A stretch of DNA of 64,000 bases, taken from Novosphingobium sp. ST904 (lineage in GTDB: Bacteria > Pseudomonadota > Alphaproteobacteria > Sphingomonadales > Sphingomonadaceae). Position 1 is the first letter of the stretch; every line of letters starts with the position of its first letter. The DNA is taken from the NCBI RefSeq assembly GCF_001298105.1, contig NZ_LGJH01000143.1, positions 1-64,000 of the forward strand, in the 5' to 3' direction. The notes under the pieces were generated by a model. It saw nothing but the letters and a program-made list of their open reading frames with translations, was not told the DNA's origin and did not search any database. Made by a program: the position numbers and the translations under genes. Below are positions 27,294 through 36,673 of this stretch, piece after piece.

Positions 27294-28931
27294 TCAGCCC
27301 CGGTGACGCGCTTCGGCGAGATCGAGTTCGCGGGTCAGCTTGCGGATGGTCTCGCTGCCGACCCGACGCTCGCGGATGAGTTCAGCCAGCGCGATCCGCT
27401 CCGCCTTGACGCCGACGAGGCGGAAATCGCGGAACAGCAGTTCCTGCGCACGGGCCGCGTCGCTTTCGTCCTCGCTCAACCCTTCGATGCGTTCGCGGTA
27501 GAAGTCCATGACGCGGCCGCCGGCGGCGGCATAACGGTCGGCATCGCCGCGGTTTTCCGCCAGCGCGTGCGTGTGCCGCTCGATCGCGCAGATCGCCGCC
27601 TCGGCCGTGGCGATGCGCGCGGCATCCTCCTCCGCCTGCTTCGACGGTTCGGCCGGCATCGTCAGGTCCTTGAGCAGGACCGGCAGCGCCAGGCTGGCAA
27701 CCACCAGCGAGACGATAATGACCCCCGCCGCCAGGAAGATCGCCAGATCGCGCGCCGGGAACGGGCTGCCATCGTTCAGCGCGAGCGGCAGGGTCAGTAC
27801 GCCTGCCAGCGTGATCGCGCCGCGCACGCCCGCGAACGACATCGCCGCCACCAGCCGCCAGTTCGGGCTGCTCAAGCTCACGCTTTCACCCGCCTGACGC
27901 TTGCGCAGGATGGTGAACTTGAGCGAAAGCCACACCCAGGCGAAGCGCAGCGCCGCAAGGCCCAGCACGATCGCGACGACATAAAGCCCCAGCCAGCCCG
28001 GCTCGGTATGGCCGGTCATCGCGACGGTCCGCTTGGCGCCTGCGAGAATGGCGGGAAGCTGTTCGCCCAGCAGCACGAAGATGATGCCGTTCAAGGTGAA
28101 CTGGATCGTGTCCCACACCGAGTTGCGGCGCATCCGCGTGACCGCCATGGCCTGGCGCGAGATTTCCGCGAACGTCATGGTCACGCCCGCCGCCACGGCG
28201 GCAAGGATGCCGGAGGCGTGGAAGTGCTCGGCCAGCATATAGGAACCGAAGGGGATGAGCAGGCTCACCAGGATCTGCGAGCCGGTATCCTCGCCCCAGC
28301 GGCGATTGACCCAGGTCTTCGCGCGCGAGACGACCACGGTGACGGCAACGCCGATCGCAAGGCCCGCGCCCGCCACCCACAGGAAGTTGAGCGCCGCCGC
28401 GCCGGCGGAGAACGTCCCGGTCAGCGCCGCCGCGATGGCGAAGCGAAGGCAGACCAGCCCGGAGGCGTCATTGAGCAGCGATTCCCCTTCGAGGATGTGC
28501 ATCATGCGCTTGGGGATCGGCACGCGCGCAGCGATGGCCGAGACCGCGATCGGATCGGTCGGGGAAACCACCGCGGCCAGCGCGAAGGCCACAGCCAGCG
28601 GAATGGCCGGGATCATCCAGTGGATGAACAGGCCCATGCCGACCACCGTAGTCAGCACGAGCCCCAGCGCCAGTTCGACGACGGTGGAGACGTCCTTGAA
28701 CAATTCGTCCTTGGGAATCCGCCAGCCGTCCAGGAACAGCAGGGGCGGCAGGAACAGCAGCAGGAACAGTTCGGGATTGAGCGACACGCTGTAGGAGGTC
28801 GAGAGACCGATCACCCCGCCCAGCAGGATCTGCACCAGCGGTGTCGGCACCGACCATGGCAGCATCCTCGATATCGCGCCGCTGACGACAACTGCCAGCA
28901 GCAAGAAAAGTACGACCGAAACTGACTCCAA
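27294..28931 (-). CDS. Na+/H+ antiporter, CPA1 family
   Basis: The intact 545-residue protein has about 12 membrane helices. Diagnostic segments are LFLPPLLFLDGWRIP, the ion-binding Asp region AAVVSPTDPIAVSAIA, EGESLLNDASGLVCLRFAIA and SFAGVRGAITLAGVLTLPLA. A cytoplasmic C-terminal helical tail of about 120 residues follows from residue 420. It is a bacterial NhaP/YjcE-type exchanger in the inner membrane, with a role in pH and sodium homeostasis. It stands alone on the minus strand, convergent with the LysE-like gene. Confidence 0.94.
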   Translation of the reverse strand: MESVSVVLFLLLAVVVSGAISRMLPWSVPTPLVQILLGGVIGLSTSYSVSLNPELFLLLFLPPLLFLDGWRIPKDELFKDVSTVVELALGLVLTTVVGMGLFIHWMIPAIPLAVAFALAAVVSPTDPIAVSAIAARVPIPKRMMHILEGESLLNDASGLVCLRFAIAAALTGTFSAGAAALNFLWVAGAGLAIGVAVTVVVSRAKTWVNRRWGEDTGSQILVSLLIPFGSYMLAEHFHASGILAAVAAGVTMTFAEISRQAMAVTRMRRNSVWDTIQFTLNGIIFVLLGEQLPAILAGAKRTVAMTGHTEPGWLGLYVVAIVLGLAALRFAWVWLSLKFTILRKRQAGESVSLSSPNWRLVAAMSFAGVRGAITLAGVLTLPLALNDGSPFPARDLAIFLAAGVIIVSLVVASLALPVLLKDLTMPAEPSKQAEEDAARIATAEAAICAIERHTHALAENRGDADRYAAAGGRVMDFYRERIEGLSEDESDAARAQELLFRDFRLVGVKAERIALAELIRERRVGSETIRKLTRELDLAEARHRG

Positions 28932-29120
28932 ACCTTAATCCTTTCCTGTTTCTGCCGGGGACCATGGCGGCATGCGTTAAGGATTGCAAATCCTGCATCC
29001 GTCTTTTTGGCCCTCCGTGCGCCGCGGAAACGGTTTGAAACAAAGTTGCCGTAACCGCTTCCATCCGGGCGCCTTGGGCACTCGACGGGAATCGCGCGAG
29101 CATCTACTGCTCTGGAAAAT

Positions 29121-29134
29121 GACATGCGCATGTC
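29121..29134. promoter_or_regulatory. 14-bp perfect palindrome GACATGCGCATGTC
   Basis: This uninterrupted palindrome lies 33 bp before the amidotransferase ATG, in the gap between it and the divergent antiporter. Its position fits an operator, but no regulator is encoded next to it. Confidence 0.35.
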
Positions 29135-29166
29135 GCCGGGCCGCAAGGCCGGTGCGGCAGGCGCCA

Positions 29167-29898
29167 ATGCCGGAACCCATACGAAAGCGCGCCGTGACGA
29201 CGAAGACCGCCCTCATCATCCGGCACGTTCCCTATGAAGGCGTGGCCGGCTACCGGCAGCCGATCGAGGCCGCCGGCTACGACGTCGATCGCATCGACGT
29301 GACCGATCCGGCCTTCTCCTCGCTCGACCTGCGCGAGCCCGACCTGCTCATCATGATGGGCGGCCCCATGGGCGTCTACGAACAGGACACCCACCCCTGG
29401 ATCGCCTGCCAGATGCGCCGTCTGGCGTTGCGACTGGAAGCCGGGCGGCCGACCCTGGGGGTCTGTTTCGGCGCCCAGATGATCGCGGCGGCCATGGGCG
29501 CGGATGTCTATGCCGGGCCGCACAAGGAAGTGGGCTTCCATAGCGTGACGGTCCACGAACACGTGCCTGACAGCCCGCTGCGCCATATCGCCAGCGTGCC
29601 CGTGCTGCACTGGCACGGGGACACCTTCTCGCTGCCGGACAACGTCGAACTGCTGGCCTCGAGCCACCTCTACGACCATCAGGCGTTTCGGCGCGGCCCG
29701 AACATCCTTGCGCTCCAGTTCCATGCCGAGATGGGCATGGACCCGCGTTTCGACGCCTGGATCGAGCAATGGCCGGAATCGGTGATCGAGGCGGGAGGAG
29801 ACGAAGCCTCGCTCCGCGCCGCGCATGACAGCCTTGGCCCGAAGGCCGTGGCCGCCGGTCAGGGCATGATCGCGCAGTGGCTAGAAGGGCTGCGCTGA
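29167..29898 (+). CDS. class I glutamine amidotransferase domain protein
   Basis: The 243-residue protein shows the GATase_1 fold: the oxyanion strand LLIMMGGPMGVYE, the nucleophile elbow TLGVCFGAQMIAAAMGADV and the catalytic His in LALQFHAEMGMD. It resembles stand-alone GMP-synthase-like amidotransferases that hydrolyse glutamine or gamma-glutamyl amides. The start is uncertain: ATG 29167 or GTG 29194 (giving MTTKTALIIRHVPYEG), and neither has a strong ribosome-binding site. The end overlaps by 18 bases with the convergent OmpA-like lipoprotein gene. Confidence 0.88.
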   Translation: MPEPIRKRAVTTKTALIIRHVPYEGVAGYRQPIEAAGYDVDRIDVTDPAFSSLDLREPDLLIMMGGPMGVYEQDTHPWIACQMRRLALRLEAGRPTLGVCFGAQMIAAAMGADVYAGPHKEVGFHSVTVHEHVPDSPLRHIASVPVLHWHGDTFSLPDNVELLASSHLYDHQAFRRGPNILALQFHAEMGMDPRFDAWIEQWPESVIEAGGDEASLRAAHDSLGPKAVAAGQGMIAQWLEGLR

Positions 29899-30540
29899 AC
29901 CTGCCTCCGGCTGCGGGCCATCCGCGCCCTGCTCCTTGGGCGGCTCCGGCGGGCGAACCTCGATCTCCACGCGGCGGTTCCGGTTCCGCCCTTCGGGATC
30001 GTCGCTCCCGTCCAGCTTGCGATTGGGCGCGATCGGCCGCGCTTCGCCCATCGCGATCACCGTGATCCGCTTGCGATCGACACCCTTGCCCGCAAGGTAA
30101 TCGCGCACCGCTTCCGCGCGGCGGCGCGATGCCGCCAGGTTCTCGGCGTCGGAGCCGCGCGAATCGCTGTGCCCCCAGAGTGTGACAGGCCCGCCGGCCT
30201 GGAAGGTCGGCGTGGCAAGCAGCCCATCGATGAGCGCGCGCCCGGCATCGTCCGGCTTCGCGCCCTTTGCCGGGAACGGCACGACAAGATGCACCGCTTC
30301 CAGCGGCGGCGCCTCGGTGGGGCCGACCGCCACATCGTCGCGGATGATCGATTTCTTCGCCTCGTCGGCCGCCTGCACGACGGCCTCGCTGGCGGTGGAT
30401 TCGGAAATGAGGGCAGGACCGGCTTCATCCGTCCCGCTTGCTCCCGGTGTGCCTTCGCCCTGCCCGCACGCGGAAAGCGATGTGAGCAGCAGCGCCGGCA
30501 GGAGAGAGGGGAGGACCTGATACTTGGGCGCGATATTCAT
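29881..30540 (-). CDS. OmpA-family peptidoglycan-binding lipoprotein
   Basis: The 219-residue protein carries a signal peptide and lipobox ending LSAC (Cys25), a low-complexity linker, and a C-terminal OmpA domain: VTLWGHSDSRGSDAENLAAS, RRRAEAVRDYLAGKGVDR and GRNRNRRVEIEVRPPEPP. Such proteins tether the outer membrane to the cell wall. The start codon overlaps the stop of the CPA2 antiporter gene upstream by ATGA, so the two are expressed together. That is an unusual pairing. Confidence 0.92.
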   Translation of the reverse strand: MNIAPKYQVLPSLLPALLLTSLSACGQGEGTPGASGTDEAGPALISESTASEAVVQAADEAKKSIIRDDVAVGPTEAPPLEAVHLVVPFPAKGAKPDDAGRALIDGLLATPTFQAGGPVTLWGHSDSRGSDAENLAASRRRAEAVRDYLAGKGVDRKRITVIAMGEARPIAPNRKLDGSDDPEGRNRNRRVEIEVRPPEPPKEQGADGPQPEAGSAQPF

Positions 30541-32374
30541 GCGACCGCCTCCTTGTCTTGAGTGCTTTCACGCGGCCCTTCCGGATCCCCGTGACGGGAC
30601 GGGCCGTAGGAAATGATCGTGTCGCCGGGCTGGGGGGTGGGGCGCGAGGCATGTGTGAAGAAGCGGATCTTGCCGTCCTTTCGCAGGAGGAACAGCATGT
30701 CCGCCTCGTCCGGCAGTGCAGCCTGGGCATCGGCGAAATCGAACTGCTCGCTGATCCGGGTCTTGCGGAAGGTCCAGCCCAGACGCTCGCGTTCCGCGAT
30801 CTCGGCAACGCCGAGGCCGGAAGCGAACATGGCGCGCCCGCGCAGCGCCTCGGGAAGGCTGCGGTGGTCCTCGTCATCCCCCATGCCGCCAAGCTGGTAG
30901 ACGGAATCGCGGCCGATATCGGGCGCGAACTCACTGCAGACGAGCGCGTTGTAGGCTTCGCTGTCGGTCGTGGCGACGAGAACCTGGAACTGGGCCAGAT
31001 CGAGCCGCTCCTCGGTCGATTCCGCCAGGATCTCGCCGTGATAGGTGGATATCCCGGCCTGTCGCGCCGCCGAAAGCCGCTGCCAGCTCGTATCCGCGAT
31101 CATGACCGGCACGTCGAGCTGGCGAAGCTGGTCCGCCAGCGACAGGCTCCACGGCGTGCTGCCGACCACCAGCAGCCCCTTCTTGGTCGCACCCGTGACC
31201 TTGAGCCAGCGCGCCACGAAACGGATGCTGAAACCATGCGCCACGATCGTCGCGACCACCACGGAGAACGACAGCGTCACCAGAATGCTGCCGTCGCCGT
31301 AGCCGAGTTGGTCCAGCCGGAGGGCAAAGAGGCCGGACATCGCAACCGCCACCACGCCGCGCGCGCTATCCACGCCACCAGCAGGCGCTCGTTCCAGGGA
31401 ATCTTGCTGAAAGACAGGCTGAGCAGCACGGTCGCCGGGCGAACCAGGAACAGCAGCGCCAGCAGGTAGGCGATGAAGCGCCACTCGAACTGGCGCAGCA
31501 CACTGAAATCGAGCGAGGCCGAAAGCAGCACGAAGACGCCGGAAATGAGGAGAACGGTGACGTTTTCCTTGAACGGATGAATGTCGCGCAGGCTGTCGAG
31601 CCGCATGTTCGCTATCGCCACGCCCATCACCGTCACCGCGAGCAGGCCGGTTTCCTGCTGGATCAGGTTGGAGAGGACGAACGTGCCGATCACCGCCACC
31701 AGCAGGACCGGGGCCTTCAGGTACTCGGGTACATGGCCGCGCGGGAAGGCCCAGGCGATCGCGCGGGCAACGGCATAGCCGATCAGCCCGGCGACGACCG
31801 CCGCGGCCAGCAGCGCGGCAAGGACCGAAAGCAGGGTTCCCCCCTCGTCCACCCGGCGCAGATATTCGTAGGTTATGACGGCGCAAAGCGCGCCGAACGG
31901 ATCGTTGACGATCGCTTCCCACTTGAGGATCGCGCGGGGACGCGGCGCCACGTTGCTCTGGCGAAGCAAGGGGATGACCACGGTGGGGCCAGTGACCACG
32001 AGAATGCCCGCGAACAGGATCGCCACCGGCCAGACCAGCCCGGCCACGTAATAGCACGCCAGCGTCCCGAGGACCCAGCCGACCGGGATGCCTATGACCA
32101 TGAGACGCGTCACCGCGCCCTCGGTCTTCCTGAGTTCGCGGAAATTGAGACTGAGGCCGCCTTCGAAAAGGATCAACGCCACGGCGACGGAAACCATCGG
32201 TTCCAGCAGGTCGCCAAATGTATGTTCGGGAACGACAAGGCCGGTGACGGGACCCGCAAGGACACCGGCGGCGAGCATGAGGGCGATGGCCGGCCAGCCG
32301 GTACGCCACGCGATCCATTGCGCGCCGATACCGAGAATGCCGATCAGCGCGAAGACAAGTGCTTGCTGCTGCAT
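30537..32374 (-). pseudogene. CPA2-type cation/proton antiporter with TrkA-N domain, frameshifted
   Basis: The frame from 32374 gives MQQQALVFALIGILGIGAQW and a series of membrane helices, including ILFEGGLSLNFRELRKTEG and ILVVTGPTVVIPLLRQSNVA. It breaks at about 31362 after ERLLVAWIA and resumes as RGVVAVAMSGLFALRLDQLG. A cytosolic Rossmann-like domain follows (KKGLLVVGSTPWSLSLADQL, then MIADTSWQRLSAARQAGIST). Adding one C to 'gcgcgcggcg' gives the expected PRGVVAVAM and a protein of about 612 residues. The C-terminal nucleotide-binding domain suggests gating by NAD(H). It overlaps the OmpA-like lipoprotein gene. Confidence 0.88.
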
Positions 32375-32457
32375 GGGGCCCTATAGACAGCCCAGAAGCC
32401 GCCGCGTCCACCCCCTGTGTCCGAAAGCCTTTTCGAAACGCCGCGTCTTTCCCGCCG

Positions 32458-33327
32458 CTATACCCGCCCCGCGCTGCCGCCCCAATGCAGGATCGTTGCG
32501 CAAAGGGCGTCTATCGCCGGGTTGGTCCCGCCCGGTCCGATCACCACGAACTCGATCAGGGGAAGCACGGGAAGGCCCTCGCGCGGCGCGAGGATGGACA
32601 GGCCGGGCGGCATCAGCCTGCCGGAATGCGGCATCAGGCCGATACCCGCGCGCGCCGCCGCGCTCAGTCCGGTGAGGCTGGCGCTGGTGAAGGCCACCCG
32701 CCAGCTTCGCCCCGACCGCTCCAGCACGTCCAGCGCCAGCGCGCGGGTTACGCTGGGCGGCGGATAGAGCAGGAGCGGCAGCGGCGCGTCCGGAACGAGA
32801 GGGAATTCGGGATGGCCCACCCAGACGATCGGCTCCTGCCATACCGAAGTGCCCCGCCGATCGCCCTGCCTCCGCTTGACGAAGATCAGGTCCAACTGGC
32901 CCGCGTCGAAAGCGTCGTAGAGATCGTCGCTCAGGCCCGCGCGCAGTTCGAGATCGACGTCGGGATGGCGCCGCGCGAAGGCGGCCAGCACATCGGGCAG
33001 CGCCGAAAGGACGAAGTCCTCCGATGCGCCAAGGCGAAGGCGGCCCCTCAGCGGTGCGGCGGAAAGGTGGTTCTGAAGCCGCCGGTGCCCGTCGAGGATC
33101 ACGCGGGCATGGGCGAGCAGCACTTCGCCTTCCGGCGTCAGCATGACCCGGTGCGTGGTGCGGTCGATGCACCGCCGGCCCGCCCGCTGTTCAAGGCGCT
33201 GCACATGCTGGCTGACGGTGGACTGCCTGATCCCCAGCATCCGGGCAGCACCCGTGAAGCTGCCAAGTTCGGCAACGGCCACGAAAGTTTCCAGCAAGTC
33301 CACGGGGATCAGGTCCATAGTCATCAT
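32458..33327 (-). CDS. LysR-family transcriptional regulator
   Basis: This intact 289-residue protein has the LysR helix-turn-helix (LLETFVAVAELGSFTGAARM, then GIRQSTVSQHVQRLEQRAG) and an effector domain with LRLGASEDFVLSALPDVLAA. Three in-frame ATG codons (33327, 33324, 33318) crowd the start, and all overlap a 23-bp palindromic element, so the exact start is uncertain. It diverges from a transporter gene that is the probable target. Confidence 0.9.
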   Translation of the reverse strand: MMTMDLIPVDLLETFVAVAELGSFTGAARMLGIRQSTVSQHVQRLEQRAGRRCIDRTTHRVMLTPEGEVLLAHARVILDGHRRLQNHLSAAPLRGRLRLGASEDFVLSALPDVLAAFARRHPDVDLELRAGLSDDLYDAFDAGQLDLIFVKRRQGDRRGTSVWQEPIVWVGHPEFPLVPDAPLPLLLYPPPSVTRALALDVLERSGRSWRVAFTSASLTGLSAAARAGIGLMPHSGRLMPPGLSILAPREGLPVLPLIEFVVIGPGGTNPAIDALCATILHWGGSAGRV

Positions 33328-33341
33328 GATACATGATGACT
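33319..33341. promoter_or_regulatory. perfect inverted repeat, 10-bp arms, over the LysR start
   Basis: The arm AGTCATCATG is repeated as its exact complement after the 3-base spacer ATA. The element covers the first ATG codons of the LysR gene and lies in the gap to the divergent transporter. It could be an autoregulatory operator or, in mRNA, a hairpin sequestering the start. Confidence 0.6.
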
Positions 33342-33425
33342 GTTATCCATTCTATCGGAATTGTGAATTTAACAGGCCGTCCCTAGTTCAGCCGGGCACT
33401 TCGATTCCTACGGAAAGACACGCCC

Positions 33426-34451
33426 ATGACCACGATCCGCAAGGCGCTCTCCCGGCTGCCTGTCGACCGGTTCCTCCTGCTGCTGATCGCCACCGTTGCG
33501 CTGGCCGCGCTGCTGCCGGCGCGGGGCAGCGCGGCGGGTCTGGTCGATAAGGGCGTGACCGGCGCCGTGGCGCTGCTCTTCCTGCTTTACGGTGCCCGCC
33601 TTGCGCCGCAGGCGATCTGGTCCGGCATGGCTAACTGGCGGTTGCAGGCCCTTGTCTTAGCCAGCACGTTCACCCTGTTTCCGCTGATCGGCCTCGGGGT
33701 CGGCCTGATCGCACGGGGCCATCTGCCGAACGATGTCGTCACCGGGCTGCTGTTCCTTTGCCTGCTGCCCTCGACGGTGCAGTCCTCCATCGCCTTCACC
33801 TCGATCGCCAGGGGCAACGTCCCTGCCGCGCTGTGCAGCGCGTCAGTTTCGAACCTGCTGGGCGTGGTGATTACCCCGCTCCTTGTCGCCCGCGTCCTGC
33901 CCGCCGCTACCGGTGGGTTCTCACCCAAGGCGCTGGAGGACATCGCACTCCAGATCCTGCTGCCGTTCCTGGCCGGGCAGGCGATCCGGCCATGGATCGC
34001 CGGCTGGCTGCAACGCCATCCCCGGCTGACGGCAGTGGTGGACCGGGGCTCGGTTCTGGTCGTGGTCTACGCCGCGTTCAGCGCCGGGATGGTCGCGGGA
34101 ATCTGGAGCCAGCTTTCGGTCCGCGGCCTTGCGGCGATACTCGCCATCGACATTGCCGTGCTCGCGCTGGTCATCGCGCTGACCACGCTCGCCAGCCGCG
34201 CGCTTTCCTTCCCGGTGGAGGATGAGATCGCCATCGTCTTCTGCGGGTCGAAAAAGAGCATGGCGGGCGGAATTCCCATGGCCACGATCCTGTTCCCCGG
34301 GCACGCGGTGGGCATGATCGTGCTGCCGCTGATGCTGTTCCACCAGGCGCAGCTCTTCGTTTGCGCCACCCTTGCCCGGCGTTATGCGGCGCGGAGCAAG
34401 GCTCCGGTCATTCCGCCGGCTCCAGCGAAGGCATGCCCCGCGCCGCAATGA
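33426..34451 (+). CDS. bile acid:sodium symporter family protein (SBF-like)
   Basis: This 341-residue inner-membrane protein has about ten helices. Recognisable parts are FLLLLIATVALAALLPARGS, LFLLYGARLAPQAIW, LLFLCLLPSTVQSSIAFTSI with ARGN, and the C-terminal VFCGSKKSMAGGIPMATILF. These mark the YfeH-like SBF_like group of the BART superfamily. The substrate is unknown. It diverges from the LysR regulator. The last 44 bases overlap the 3' end of the opposite gene. Confidence 0.92.
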   Translation: MTTIRKALSRLPVDRFLLLLIATVALAALLPARGSAAGLVDKGVTGAVALLFLLYGARLAPQAIWSGMANWRLQALVLASTFTLFPLIGLGVGLIARGHLPNDVVTGLLFLCLLPSTVQSSIAFTSIARGNVPAALCSASVSNLLGVVITPLLVARVLPAATGGFSPKALEDIALQILLPFLAGQAIRPWIAGWLQRHPRLTAVVDRGSVLVVVYAAFSAGMVAGIWSQLSVRGLAAILAIDIAVLALVIALTTLASRALSFPVEDEIAIVFCGSKKSMAGGIPMATILFPGHAVGMIVLPLMLFHQAQLFVCATLARRYAARSKAPVIPPAPAKACPAPQ

Positions 34452-35325
34452 CGGCGCCGGTCCGGCTTTCGCCCAGGCAGGCCGCCGTCAGTGCCTCAAG
34501 CCGGCAGCCGATATCCTCGGGCAGCGGGAAACGATCCCGGTGATAGTCCCGATGCCCGGCACCCGCCTGTTCGACGAGATCGTCGTGCATGCTGCCCATC
34601 AGCCCGTTGATCGCGCTCAGGAAGCGGGACATGCGGTAGAGGTTCTCCTCCGGTTCCAGCGTCCGGCGCGTATCGTAGTAGGAGACCTGCCGGCTGACGA
34701 TCTTGCGCATGACGTGGAAGGCGTGCCCCGTTACCGGACCGCCGGCCAGGGCCCGGCCCAGCCGCGCGAACTCCCTGCGGCGGAAGGCAAGGAACCCGTC
34801 CGCATCGTCAAGCCGCACGCGCCGCAGTTCCCAAAGCACCGCCATCCACACGGGCCGAGCCATCATCAGGCGCAAGGCCATGCCGTAGCCCAGCACGGCA
34901 AGGCGCCTGCGGTTGCGGAAGGAATCCTGCAAGTGGCCCATCACCGCCACGGTGGAGCGGAACAGCAGCGGCGCCTTGTGCCTTCTGCCGTAAAGCACCA
35001 GCGCGAAACGCAGCTGCTTGTAGCGCGCGCGGATATGCTTGTAGCGGACGCGGGCATCCTGCGGCAGGTCGCCCGTCAGCACGAGCGTTCCGGCAAGATC
35101 GCGCATGGCACCGCGATCGGTCCCCGCGCGCCAGAATTCCACGCAGAGCGAGAGGCAGCGCCGCATTTCCGCTTCCGTGCAATCCACCGGGATCGGATCG
35201 GGCAGGCTGACGACGGGATCGACCACATCGTCCATCTCGACCGCCTCGAACAGCGCCTCCAGCGTTTCGGGCGTAAACACCTCTTCCCGGTTCGTCGCCC
35301 GGCTCCTGATGGACCGCACCGTCAT
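34408..35325 (-). CDS. uncharacterised protein, last gene of a kinase/flippase operon
   Basis: This 305-residue soluble, Arg-rich, helical protein begins MTVRSIRSRATNREEVFTPE and has no recognisable domain or membrane segment. Notable stretches include LCVEFWRAGTDRGAMRDLAG, KHIRARYKQLRFALVLYGRR, VMGHLQDSFRNRRRLAVLGY and VSYYDTRRTLEPEENLYRMS. Its ATG overlaps the flippase stop (ATGA), so it is translated with that operon. Position suggests a role in the same surface-polymer pathway. I do not recognise the family. Confidence 0.8.
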   Translation of the reverse strand: MTVRSIRSRATNREEVFTPETLEALFEAVEMDDVVDPVVSLPDPIPVDCTEAEMRRCLSLCVEFWRAGTDRGAMRDLAGTLVLTGDLPQDARVRYKHIRARYKQLRFALVLYGRRHKAPLLFRSTVAVMGHLQDSFRNRRRLAVLGYGMALRLMMARPVWMAVLWELRRVRLDDADGFLAFRRREFARLGRALAGGPVTGHAFHVMRKIVSRQVSYYDTRRTLEPEENLYRMSRFLSAINGLMGSMHDDLVEQAGAGHRDYHRDRFPLPEDIGCRLEALTAACLGESRTGAVIAARGMPSLEPAE

Positions 35326-36659
35326 GCCTGCGCGCCCTGCGCCATGATATGCGAAAGGCGGTGCCGCTCCCGGTAGGCCCAGACGGTGGGTATCAGCATG
35401 AACAGCGCCTTGAGGCATACCCCGGCGACATAGGCCAGGCCCGCCCCGGTGATGCCGAACATGTGGATCAGCGCGAAAAGAAGTACCGCATAGCCCAGCG
35501 CCGCGCTGCCCTCCGCCACCAGCGACGACCGCTGGCGCCCGGCCATGTAGAGCAGGGATTCGAGCGGGAAACTGGCCATCGTCACGATCAGCGAAATGGT
35601 CATGAGCTGGAGCAGGTCGTAAGCCTCGACATAGCGCTTGCCGAAAACCAGCCCGATCACCGGCTCGCCGCCGAGGATCACCACCAGCAGGATCAGGAAA
35701 CCGATCGCGCCGGATATGGTCGCGCTGCGTATCGCCAGCTGCCACGGATGGCGGCTGGTCGGATCAAGACGCATGATCTCGGGATAGAAGCTGCGGGACA
35801 GCAGGTCGGCCGGCTTGCTGGCGGAATCGAAGAAGGTCGCCGCAATCTTGAACAGGCCCGCGCTCGTCGGGCCGAGCATGGCGCCGACGATGAGATTGCT
35901 CACCGGACCCCACGCCGCCCAGATCGAGTGGGCGAAGTTCGTCGTCCACACGAAGTCCCAGGCCCCGGCAAGGCGGCGGCCGGGACCGAACAGGCCGGGA
36001 CGCAGCGCACCGCGAATGCCCTTCCGGCGCAGTTCCTGAACTGCCATGAACCACAGGCAGAGGTCGCCAGCGAGATCGGCGATGTACCAGGTGAGCACGA
36101 AGCCGGCGAAGCCGAAGTGCCCGAAATAGGAGATCGCACCGCCGACCGCACGCAGCAGCGGGGTCGCCAGTTGCTGCACGGCGATCTGGTCGAACCGGTC
36201 CAGCACGCGCAGGATGCCCGTGGGCGTCGCCGCCGTCATCGTCGGGATCAGCGTACAGTAAAGCATCGCTAGCCCGACATCGTCGGCGCCGATGCCGAAC
36301 CATTCGGCAAGGAACGGCAGCAGGACCAGCCCGCCCGCAAGGCCGACAAGGCCGCTGGCAAGGTCGAGCCCGAATGCGAAGCCGGTCACGTCGCGCAGTT
36401 CGTCCACGTCACCCCGGCCCAGCGCCGGGGCGCCGTAGCGCACGATGAACTGCCAGGTCTGGAACTTCACCAGCGCGCCTACGCCATTGGCATAGGAATG
36501 GATCAGCACCAGCGTACCGAACAGCGCCGGGCTCATGCCGCGCCCGGCGCAGGCCAGCGCAACGAGGCCGAGCAATGCGGCCACCAGCTTGCTGGAACCG
36601 AGGTAGGAGGCATTGCGGACGATGGTGCGGAACACCCCATCGGCAAACCATTGCTTCAT
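35322..36659 (-). CDS. polysaccharide flippase (Wzx/MOP superfamily)
   Basis: The 445-residue protein begins MKQWFADGVFRTIVRNASYL. It has about 12-14 membrane helices, with GSSKLVAALLGLVALACAGR, WTTNFAHSIWAAWGPVSNLI and the YMAGRQRSSLVAEGSAALGY region typical of lipid-linked oligosaccharide flippases in the MOP superfamily. It would move a lipid-linked glycan across the inner membrane. The start at 36659 has AGGA and lies 14 bases after the corrected end of the upstream kinase-like gene; a GTG at 36686 is less likely. Confidence 0.9.
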   Translation of the reverse strand: MKQWFADGVFRTIVRNASYLGSSKLVAALLGLVALACAGRGMSPALFGTLVLIHSYANGVGALVKFQTWQFIVRYGAPALGRGDVDELRDVTGFAFGLDLASGLVGLAGGLVLLPFLAEWFGIGADDVGLAMLYCTLIPTMTAATPTGILRVLDRFDQIAVQQLATPLLRAVGGAISYFGHFGFAGFVLTWYIADLAGDLCLWFMAVQELRRKGIRGALRPGLFGPGRRLAGAWDFVWTTNFAHSIWAAWGPVSNLIVGAMLGPTSAGLFKIAATFFDSASKPADLLSRSFYPEIMRLDPTSRHPWQLAIRSATISGAIGFLILLVVILGGEPVIGLVFGKRYVEAYDLLQLMTISLIVTMASFPLESLLYMAGRQRSSLVAEGSAALGYAVLLFALIHMFGITGAGLAYVAGVCLKALFMLIPTVWAYRERHRLSHIMAQGAQA

Positions 36660-36673
36660 GGGCAGGGTCCTGA

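Noticed and set aside
26649..28925. 758-codon open frame on the plus strand across two genes
   Set aside because: It spans the LysE-like gene and the opposite strand of the CPA1 antiporter, with repetitive RD/RQ composition typical of shadow frames.
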